A stretch of 64,000 nt of DNA from positions 18,022,478 through 18,086,477 of the forward strand of contig CM043961.1 in assembly GCA_014529385.2 (NCBI GenBank), read 5' to 3'. Numbering within the stretch: the first letter of the stretch is position 1; each line of letters starts with the position of its first letter. This DNA comes from Adiantum capillus-veneris (taxonomy: Eukaryota; Streptophyta; Polypodiopsida; Polypodiales; Pteridaceae). Positions 42,701 to 51,015 of the stretch are shown here, piece after piece. The translations under genes and the position numbers were made by a program. Below the pieces are notes generated by a model, which saw nothing but the letters and a program-made list of their open reading frames with translations, made no database searches and was not told the DNA's origin.

Positions 42701-43583
42701 GTTGCAACAAAAACACATTTTTACCATGAGAGACTTACAATGTCGCAAATAGTTTTCACTTGTGAACGCAATGAAGCAGATGTCACTTTAAATGGACTCT
42801 TCACGAGCGACTTATGAACCTGAGAAAGAAGAAGGAGAGTACATAGTGGTTTGTAAAAATGTCGTAACGCTTATTATCCAAAAACTTAAAAAACCCTTAG
42901 TCCTTTACAAAAGCTTGCTTTATACCTTAGCCAAAGGTTTTGGGTTAAAAATTGAGAAATTCTCTAACTTTGTTGTAGCCTAGAATTTCACTGATGCAAT
43001 TTGGAAGCATTTATCCCCACTGGGTCTTGTGTCTGGCTCATAGTCACATAATTGTTTACAAATTAATTTTGGAAATAAAAGAATTACAAAGGCTTAAGGG
43101 TATAGATGTCTTGATTGATCAAAAAAATGAGAGGTTACATCATAGACTATACATATAGACTTTGATGTTAGCAATGTGCTAACACCTTGTCTGTCGAAAC
43201 ATGGTATCCATCGTGCTTGAGTGGTTAGCATCATGAACCCTGACTCCGTAAGTACCGCCGATTCATGATTGATCATGATCGCTAGTATTACCCGAGGACA
43301 ATGTACTAAACAAAACATATGAACAAACACTTCATTGCTGCTAGGTAAGGTACAAAAGATCAAAGAACACATGAAGAAATACTGCTATTCACCATCATCC
43401 AATTACACTGAACAGAATGAACATTACATCCATACATCTACTCAGTATGTAATGCAAGTCTAACTTATAGGCTCTCCTTTTGACAAATCGATACAAATAG
43501 TTGCACCATTTCCGATCCTCATGCATATCGTTTCATACTTCTACTAAGGTTCCCTATGACCTCACAAACATGGATGTTACTAT
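42701..43583. other. Unassigned stretch with a possible tRNA-like SINE head
   Basis: No coding frame supported. At 43207-43275 a tRNA-like start (GTGCTTGAGTGGTTAGCAT) resembles the A box of the better candidate at 48511-48590, but the expected B box (CCGATTCATGATTG) is weak. Confidence 0.35.
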
Positions 43584-43585
43584 GG

Positions 43586-43617
<32 letters not shown>

Positions 43618-43640
43618 CCCCCCCCCCCCCCTCCCCTCTT
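43584..43640. repeat. (CT)n followed by poly-C
   Basis: A CT-rich run of about 33 bp passes into about 14 C residues. Confidence 0.9.
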
Positions 43641-43870
43641 TTTATTTTTGTTTTGCAAAACTCACAATGGCGACTGAATCATAACCAAAAAATTACAAAT
43701 TGAAATGCTCAAGCCAAGCCATGACATCTCCCAACAATCGTAGGTACATTGGGACAAGGGAGCCACCCCGCAACACTTTGAAAAAGGACCTCTACTAAAG
43801 CAAGGACCCAAAAATCTTTCAGGTCATTGCGGCATCAATAGCCCTAATCCATTCATCATTTTTTTTTCTT
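43641..43870 (-). mobile_element. LINE 3' end fragment
   Basis: The plus strand starts TTTTTGTTTTGCAAAACTCA, the reverse complement of the TGAGTTTTGC-plus-A-tail end seen at 6920-6945. It matches the 3' UTR style of the copies at 6.9 kb and 47.1 kb. No coding part is included. Confidence 0.55.
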
Positions 43871-44126
43871 TTTTGGTTTTTCTTTTTTTCCCCTATTGTT
43901 TATTGTCACTCATCTTGAGGAGATTATAACAAACATGGATGTAATTTGGTTTTATCTCATAGGACACTTTGGCCCTCTTTCTATCCTGTAAGATTGTAAG
44001 ATTTGAACTTTTCTTTTTCAAATTTTGATTTACTGAGCTGTGATGTAGAAGTTGCTCGCGTCTTCTAGGTCGAGTCGTCGCAGGTCACTGAGCTAGGATG
44101 TAGCAGTCGAACATTATGAAAACAGG

Positions 44127-45014
44127 TTGTATGCAAGTATCTGTTTGTATTCAATAGGGAGTAATACTGTCCAAGAAGATAGAGCATGTGTAGGTTCCGA
44201 TTTTTTGCACGAGGTAAATATGTTTAGCCAAAGAAAGAGGATTGATGGCCTGGCGATACAAGTGGACTTTAGTCCGAATGACGCATTACAAAGCTTGAAA
44301 GCATGCTGTGCAAAGTCGGTAGTGTCATATTTTATGGATCGGTGGATGACGGTTCAAGGCCTTTGGGATTGGGCGGCTGATTTGTTCAATAACAATGTTG
44401 AAGTGCAACACTTCACGGGGGTAGGCAAAGGCTTTTACGTGGCTTCATCTGCATCTCATCAAGTAGTGCATGATATTGTTATTATAGGAGGTGTATGGGG
44501 TGCTTCATATTTTGTGTATGCGATGCCATGGACACCGAAGTTTCTCCCCGAGGAGGAAATTATGCACTTTTGTCCCGTTTGGGTCACGTTTAAAAGCCTA
44601 CTGATTTGGTTGCATGATCATGTCCAAACTATAGTTGTGAAGTTGGGTCGCGTCCTTTTTGTGACGAGAGTGCAACATATGAGATATGGTTTGGATGCTA
44701 AGGTGTGCATTTTGTGGAACATGGACTTGCCTATTCCAAAATTTGTGGATCTAAAAATGGGTTGCTTTGGAGCTTTTGGGCAAGAAACAACTTGCTATAA
44801 ATGTTGCAAAATAGGTCATTTTGCCATAAATTTCCCTATGGTTAGGATTGGTAAGGAACCTATGGTCAAAACCACATGGAAGCAGGTCAATAGAGATGCC
44901 AAGCAGGCAATAGGTGAGAACACATGCTTACCTCTGGAGAAAGCGAATGACAAGGATGTTGTTGAAGTTGACTTGGAGGATGCACTCAAGCAGCCAGAAG
45001 TTGAGAACACATGA
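44127..45014 (+). CDS. L1-like LINE ORF1 (DUF4283-type RNA-binding protein), 295 aa
   Basis: The central part reads MPWTPKFLPEEEIMHFCPVW (about residues 133-152) and LDAKVCILWNMDLPIPKFVD, matching the PWTPxF...VWVR...ARVCV pattern of plant L1 ORF1 proteins. A knuckle CYKCCKIGHFAINF at residues 223-236 has Phe in place of the last Cys of CCHC. Such proteins coat LINE RNA. The true start may be the internal Met of MFSQRKRI (residue 32), since the first part is not family-like. No ORF2 follows, so the copy is incomplete. It is open over its length but has lost one zinc ligand. Confidence 0.65.
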   Translation: MYASICLYSIGSNTVQEDRACVGSDFLHEVNMFSQRKRIDGLAIQVDFSPNDALQSLKACCAKSVVSYFMDRWMTVQGLWDWAADLFNNNVEVQHFTGVGKGFYVASSASHQVVHDIVIIGGVWGASYFVYAMPWTPKFLPEEEIMHFCPVWVTFKSLLIWLHDHVQTIVVKLGRVLFVTRVQHMRYGLDAKVCILWNMDLPIPKFVDLKMGCFGAFGQETTCYKCCKIGHFAINFPMVRIGKEPMVKTTWKQVNRDAKQAIGENTCLPLEKANDKDVVEVDLEDALKQPEVENT

Positions 45015-45300
45015 TTACCTCTGGAGAAAGCGAATGACAAGGATGTTGTTGAAACTTGGAGGATGCACTGTCCATGGTTATCAGGAGAGCAAGAGGAAAA
45101 GAGCATTATTTGTGAGTCCTCACAAGTGGAAAAGAGCGTGATTTTTGAGTCCTCGCGAGAGGCAATAGTGCCCAAGGAAGTTCAAGAGCAAGTTGATACA
45201 GATGATGTCCATTAGGGACAAGATTTGTGAGTCCTTGGAAGAGACATCGGTGCCCAAGGAAGGTCAAGAGCAAATTGATACATATTATGTCCATCAGGTA
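44915..45300. repeat. Short tandem duplications at and after the LINE ORF1 end
   Basis: The segment GAGAACACATGCTTACCTCT...GATGTTGTTGAA at 44915 is repeated at 45003. A second pair, CCCAAGGAAGTTCAAGAGCA at about 45171 and CCCAAGGAAGGTCAAGAGCA at 45253, has a period near 82-88 bp. The original protein tail probably had repeats of this length. Confidence 0.75.
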
Positions 45301-45456
45301 CAAAAGATCGACCTTCTTAGCCACTTAGTTTGTATCTTGGGGTCGCATAAGAACATTTGGTTGGAAAGGAAGAAAGAAAGAAAAAGTAAAAGTGAGTTTT
45401 GGTGGGGTGTTCCATAGTGGTAGGGCCTCCTCAATGTTAGGATAGTGGTCCCTCAT

Positions 45457-45883
45457 CCCTCAGGACTAAGTGGCACGGGCATGGGAGGGTGAGATTTATG
45501 ACGGGGGCATTGTGGGCCGTAGATCGCAGTGGAGGCGCCGAAAATAATCTAGGGTACCTTAGTTTACTTTTTAATTATAAAAAGTAAACTAGGGTACCCT
45601 AGATTACTTTCGACTGTCGCCCTTGTGCATACATGTTATAATTAAATTACGGTCCTCACGTTTCACAACGCGCGCATAGCGTAGTGGTTAAGGTGTGAGC
45701 CTCCCATGGGTGAGGTCACGGGTTCAAAACCCACACGAGTACCCTAGTTTACTTTCAAAACTCGGATACCCTAGTTTACTTTTTCCAAAAGTAATTTAAG
45801 GTACCCGTATTCCAGATCTACGGCCCGCAATCCCCCGACCGTAGATCCCACCCTCCCATGCCCGTGCCACTTAGTCCTGAGGG
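45457..45883. mobile_element. MITE (hAT-like) with long terminal inverted repeats
   Basis: Terminal inverted repeats of about 69 bp begin CCCTCAGGACTAAGTGGCAC and end with the complement GTGCCACTTAGTCCTGAGGG. The flanks TCCCTCAT (45449-45456) and TCCCCCAT (45884-45891) form an 8-bp duplication with one mismatch, as expected for hAT transposase. No transposase is encoded. Inside are a near-perfect hairpin (45550-45605, arms TAGTTTACTTTTT / AAAAAGTAAACTA), several ACCCTAGTTTACTTT copies, and a tRNA-like segment. Confidence 0.85.
45672..45742 (+). ncRNA. tRNA-like segment with Pol III A and B boxes inside the MITE
   Basis: TAGCGTAGTGGTTAAGG resembles a Pol III A box, and GGGTTCAAAACCC at 45720-45732 a B box, with tRNA-like spacing. 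The anticodon arm is irregular, and I cannot assign an amino acid. It is likely a captured tRNA or SINE head rather than a working tRNA. Confidence 0.55.
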
Positions 45884-45891
45884 TCCCCCAT

Positions 45892-47085
45892 GGCCGTTTT
45901 GGATTGAGGGTAAGATGTTTTTTCCCCCTTTTCAGTCATATAATATAATACTCTCACATAATGTGAGATTTGAAAAAAAAAATTAAAAAACATAAAAAAT
46001 TGATGTCACTTTAACAAAAGGAAAGGCTTTGTAAAGACAGAGCTTTCACATCACGCTTTTGGGAATGGTAAAGCATGTCTTTGAGCCTTCAAGATAAAGG
46101 ATAAAGTGCAAATTTTTAAGTGCTTTTCTTTTTTGCTTGGCCTCAATGATCCTTTCTTTCGTCTTTCTTTTCTACAAGTTTTTTTGGAACATCGAGCAGT
46201 GTCATCCCTTTCCTTTAGGAGGAAAGCTTCAATTTGAACAAGGACTCGAGGGGGTTGCGCTTCCCTTTTTGCCATGGTCTGGTGCATGGGTACGAGGCAT
46301 GGCATGCAAGATGTTGTTGAAGGGCTCCTCCCATGCCTAGCTGCATGGTGGTCAATTTGCGACCCTTGGGGTGCTTGGTTCGGACTTGTTCGAGTGTGTT
46401 GGCTTTGTGGTGATGGATCCTCCCTTCCGTGTGTAGTCGGGTTTTATGGTCGGTTTTGGCTCGTTTGTCCTTTTTGTCTATCTCGATTGCTTTTGGAGGT
46501 GGGTTGACATGGATGGCAGTCCCCAAGTATAGGGTAAGTGTGCCAGTAAAAAGCCAGGCCCCTCTTTAAAGCCCATCATACCCTAATAAATAATGCAAGA
46601 GCTGCGCCAAAAGCAGAACAATGCAGTTTGAGTTCTTGGTAGCGGACAATCGACGTGCTCTTTTGTAGTTGGTCCGTGAGGGGGTTTGATCCTTGCTAGA
46701 GCCTTTGGCTCTAAATACCCCCATGATAGGTCCCTTATCAGGGCGCACTTTTGCTACACAGGAAAACGAAGATGCCTATGCCGCTTTTGCTACAAGTCAT
46801 TACCGGCGATGACACCTTTTGCTACAAATGCCGCAACTCACTGGCTATCAACCGAGCCCACGGCCGATCAAAATGGACCAGCAAATTGTGCGCAATTGCC
46901 CCTCCAATTTCATCGTCTCTAAATGGGGACTTCTACCCTAGGGGCATTCCTGTGCTTCCCGGGGTATTTCTCTTCACGTTGATCAATTGGGTGGCTCTAA
47001 TTCACTTGTTATGGGATATGGTGGCTCCCTTGTTTCTCTAAGCTTTGTTGATGCCATGGCTTCGTTTTAGCATGGCTGTCTCTAT
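45892..47085. other. Unassigned stretch
   Basis: No supported gene. At 46745-46835 the word TTTTGCTACA occurs three times. Frames here are short and have no family features. It ends at the T-rich start of a minus-strand LINE. Confidence 0.45.
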
Positions 47086-48235
47086 AATTCTTTTTTTTTT
47101 TTTGCCAAACTCACAATTGTGAGTGGATGATTGTATTAAAATCTCCATAAAGAAATGTACAAAGTAACCTCAAGCTCAGGCCGAGCCTTGAGGTATTGGT
47201 ATCTCTAGATGCTACAAAACGTTGCACAAAGGCGTGCCAATATCCATGATTACATACCAATCATTAATGGCTAGGACAACAAAGATTGTCCAAAATTCCA
47301 CTCGTCCGAGCTCTTCCTTTTTTCGAGGCCAAGAATCACTTCTCTATTTCTTGAATGATCTCGATGAAGCTAGCTATTGAGTGGTCATTTTTGAATACCC
47401 GATGGCTTTTCACCTTCCAGACTTGCTGAAAGAAATAGAATCTAATGGTTTAAGCTCTAATTAAGAGCATTGGGGTTCCAACCACCTTCCCTCCTAAGAA
47501 TAAATCATTCTTAAAGAATACTATCTTCCAAGTCCTTTGAACCCATTTGCATATCTTACCTTCAAGGACTTTAATCGCAGGGCACTCCTTGAATAAGTGA
47601 GAGGGGCCCTCACTTGCCATTTTGTACCTGGAGCACTAGTTGAGCCAATACCTCTAGCTAGAATCTTTATGCCTATCAGCAAAGCCACCCATAGCACTTT
47701 CCACAAAAAAGATCTTCATCAACAGTAGCCATTGTGGATTCCAGATGTTATTTACAACCATCACCCATCATGATTCTAGCCAATGCACGTCCACTATTTG
47801 TTGAGGGGGGAGAATCAATCAGTCTTGAATATTAGTGCATGGTACATACTCTTGGTTTATGGTTTACAAAAATGCTTGCTCTTGGGCCATCGTCGTGCTT
47901 TCCACTCAAATTCTGACTTGTAGATAGGTGTTAACTTGTCCAACCCTTCAACAAGCCTTCTTACCAACATTCTTTCAGTGCCGTTGAGGTGGAGCTAGGT
48001 AGCCAGCTGGTCATATTATCTGTAGCTCTTGCTGTTGTCATCCCAAAAATGGGCTAGTCATCAAAGACCTTTGTTGTTAACCTTTTTGGCTACTTCTCTC
48101 CAAAACGGGGTCAATAGTTAGCCACCTGCTTTAGAAACCCAAGCAGACCAATATGTTATGGAGTTTTGAAAATATCTGGTTAACTCTCCCCACGTCAATG
48201 TCTCTGTTGCTCTGGTATATTTATATACCAGAGGT
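47086..48235 (-). pseudogene. L1-like LINE ORF2 3' part with A-tail
   Basis: The plus strand begins TTTTTTTTTTTTGCCAAACT, the complement of a LINE tail. The minus strand reads GPSHLFKECPAIKVLEGKIC, KWVQRTWKIVFFKNDLFLGG and FFQQVWKVKSHRVF, the same zf-RVT region and spacing as the plus-strand copy at 6.4 kb. Stops are present. The 5' part continues to about 48235, where a direct repeat starts. Confidence 0.75.
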
Positions 48236-48953
48236 ACATTTAGAAATCCAAGGGAACTAGTAGGGGATACCGGCTGGGGAAAATTTCAAAAATGAATGGA
48301 ATCTTGGAAGGTGCCATGAGTGCGGAGCCATTGACAGGTGCAATATTGAGGCACAGGGAGGCAGGTGGCAACCAGTGAATGTTGGAGGGGCGAGCAGATG
48401 TTATGTGTTGGGCGAGGAAGGGAGCAGAGCTCGAACAAGCAGCAAGGGAGGGGAGAATCAAATTACTTTTTTATGTAAAGAGAGCGAGTTGTCAGGGTAG
48501 CAACAAGTTGTGCATGGCTGAGTGGTTAGCATAACATCTACCTCTTGCTCTCCGGATGTGTGCTCGATTCGCACCGCTGGTTATAAGCTTTTGGAGTGCA
48601 TCGAACCTCAAACGTCACCTCCTCAGGAATCTGAGGAGATTCGAAGCAATATGAATTGGAAGCTGCCAGTAGGTAGAGAGAGTAGTAGTATGTCTGAACG
48701 ATTTAAGAAAAGGCAGAAAAGTAGAGAATATGAGGAGATGCTTTTTTTTTTTGGGTGTGTGGATAGTAGATACGCGCGCTTTCACATGCTTGATGTCCAT
48801 GTTTCCTCCTCGTTCCTCTCTATTTCACGCAGAAGCTCATTGTTGAGCCCATGGGGGCTGCCGTGCAAGAGAGGATGAGATAGACGGGTCTCCCTCCCTC
48901 TCCCTCCCTCTCTGCGTGTTTGAGCTACCACGCTCTCTGTGACCCCATACCTC
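48236..48953. other. Spacer between duplicated LINE segments
   Basis: About 720 bp separating two LINE-derived direct repeats. It holds a SINE-like head (48511-48590), a T-run and a CCCTCTCCCTCTCC tract, and no coding frame I can support. It may be an inserted element whose flanks were duplicated. Confidence 0.5.
48511..48590 (+). ncRNA. tRNA-derived SINE-like head
   Basis: GCATGGCTGAGTGGTTAGC contains the A box TGGCTGAGTGG (48515-48525), and GTGCTCGATTCGCACC a B box (48560-48575), about 45 bp apart as in a tRNA. The cloverleaf is not complete. A SINE or tRNA relic is more likely than a tRNA gene. Confidence 0.55.
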
Positions 48954-49200
48954 TTGAGTTGGGTAGCCAGTTGGTCAGATTCTCTCCAACTCTTATTGCA
49001 GTCGTCCCAAAAATGGGCCAATCATCAGAGACCTTTGTTATTTACCTTTTTGGCTACTTCTCTTCAAAATGGGATCAATAGTTCACCACTTGCTTTAGAA
49101 ATCCAAGGGCACCGGTATCTTATGGAGTCTTGAAAATATCTAGCTCACTCTCTCCACTCTAGTGCCTCCGTTGCTCTGGTATGTTTACGTACAAACTCAC
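48954..49200 (-). pseudogene. Second copy of LINE ORF2 segment
   Basis: It is about 85% similar by eye to 47990-48235 (shared TCCCAAAAATGGGC, GACCTTTGTT, TTGGCTACTTCTCT, CTCCGTTGCTCTGGTAT). It is in the same orientation, about 960 bp away. The tandem LTR array starts directly beside it, so the array inserted into or next to this LINE remnant. Confidence 0.6.
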
Positions 49201-49214
49201 CTGTTGTGCCACGT

Positions 49215-51015
49215 TGTCGAGAAATTTGCGGTCTTGCCAGGAAAGCACCGGGCTTATGGCTGTGAGAGTTTGTGAGAGAACTCAACAAAAACTATTTGAA
49301 GGAGTTAAACCATAGATGCCATGAAGACTAGGGTTTGGAAAGAAGTGCAATCAAAGAAGACTCACTCTTTCTCTCTTGCACTCACACACACAAAGAAGAA
49401 CGCAAAAGAGAATGTCAAAACAATACGAAGATGAAAACATCAAGGCTATGGTCATATCGTATCATGGGTAATATGAAAGGGTTAATGGATGAGTTAATGG
49501 CATTCAATCTTGGCTTACCAAATAGGCTACGAATTGTTCTTTGGAATTGTAGTTTTGTGCTTACCATAATATATATATTTTGTCTAGTGATTGGGATTAA
49601 TTGTGTGTACAAATCCTCTTGGTTCATAGCAAGATAACTACGCTTACATCAAAAGAAAAATTATAGTCTATGAGAGGTAGTATGATGGGATCCGGTGATA
49701 GAAGTATTTCATTGAGCCTTTCAGGGCCAAAGAGAAACACTATACGTTGTTGAAAGTGTATCTTACGGCTAATCCATACGTTAATTCCAATAGATCGTAC
49801 AGAGTGAAAGCGATAGAAATGATCATCATGTGGGTTATTCATCTAGGATAGTATGTGAAAAATGTAGATATGAGAGAAGTGAAGAGATGAGAAGTTTCCC
49901 TCCCAAGCCCTATTCTTGCCCGTAGGCAATAAGGATACTGCGGGGAGAGATGTACCTGTAGCAAGGAGAACCTAGAGAGGATGAATGAATGAGAGAGATA
50001 TGTTTGGTTAAGGGGATGAGATTAGATACATATATATATGTTGGATTAGAGATGAAAATGAAAACAACAAGAAATCAAGAAAACATCAATGTAGAACACA
50101 TCTTACTTGAAACCCTTCGGCACCATTATTGATGGAGAGAGAAGAAGAGTGGATAATTCCACTTTGATTGATACGCCAAGTACAACACCTTCTTTGATTA
50201 GAGTTGATCCTCCAAGGATGGCATACAAGAATGGCTAGTTTTCCTCTAGGAGAAAGTGTAGGCTTGGGCTTATGTTAATGGGGCTAAGTACAATTAGGCA
50301 TTACTACTCACTCCCTCAAGAATTCCTCTCATCAATGGCTTGAATGCTTCCGTTCCTTCCAAGGAAGAAGAGGTCCCCTTTTATAGGTGAAGGGAACCCA
50401 CAAGGGTTTACACAAGAAGAGAGGAGCCAGTGTGAACGGGAATTGGAAAAGTTGGAAATGAGCTGTCCCTGCATGATGTGGGCAGACTGGGGTCCAGTAT
50501 TTTGATCATATCTCCTCAACCGTGGCTCCAAATAAAAATGTAAAAATATGGGCAGAAACTTCAGCTCATTAGCTACGATTTTCATTTTAAAATCATTCTC
50601 CAATTCGGATTGGAACCTTGTGTAAAAAATTCATCAAAATAGGGTCCATTTATGGCAGCAAAAGTCTTCATGTGGTCTCCTTAGCCTTGACTTTCATTTA
50701 ATTCCCAAGGACACCTCATGCCATATGAAAGCATGACATTTCTCCTTGACAAAGTTTTGTAACCATGCTTGCAATAATGCATTAAAATAAGTGTATCTTT
50801 GAAATCATGCCACCTAGTGTCCCACTAGGATTTGATTCCCTCCTAGTAGATATTTAAAAAGAAATATAAGAAAAATATGAAAAATACATAGAATACATAT
50901 AGATTGGAGTTTACCCTAGATATAGGATCTAGCTAGGGTGTGAGATGATAATGAGATGGTAGAAATAAAGAGTCAATGCTTTTTGCCCCAAGTTAAAGAG
51001 GCGGAGCTATTGACA
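49215..51015 (-). repeat. LTR 1 of the tandem array
   Basis: Plus-strand ends are TGTCGAGAAATTT and CTATTGACA, so the element strand reads TGTCAATAG...CTCGACA with TGTC/GACA inverted ends. It differs from the other LTRs at 49859 (A versus G) and 50437 (C versus T). It is the outermost left LTR and abuts LINE sequence. Confidence 0.92.
50374..50387 (-). promoter_or_regulatory. TATA box of the array LTR
   Basis: On the minus strand CCTATAAAAGGGGACC, repeated in the other LTRs at +4614 and +9228 (54988-55001, 59602-59615). A second TATATATATG lies near 50028-50042. The stronger TATAAAAGG would give U3 of about 0.6 kb. Confidence 0.55.

Noticed and set aside
49335..49842. Small frames inside the LTR (100, 70 and 72 aa), repeated in each LTR
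   Set aside because: Both strands are open over the same region, and no family features are visible; probably chance within a recent identical repeat.
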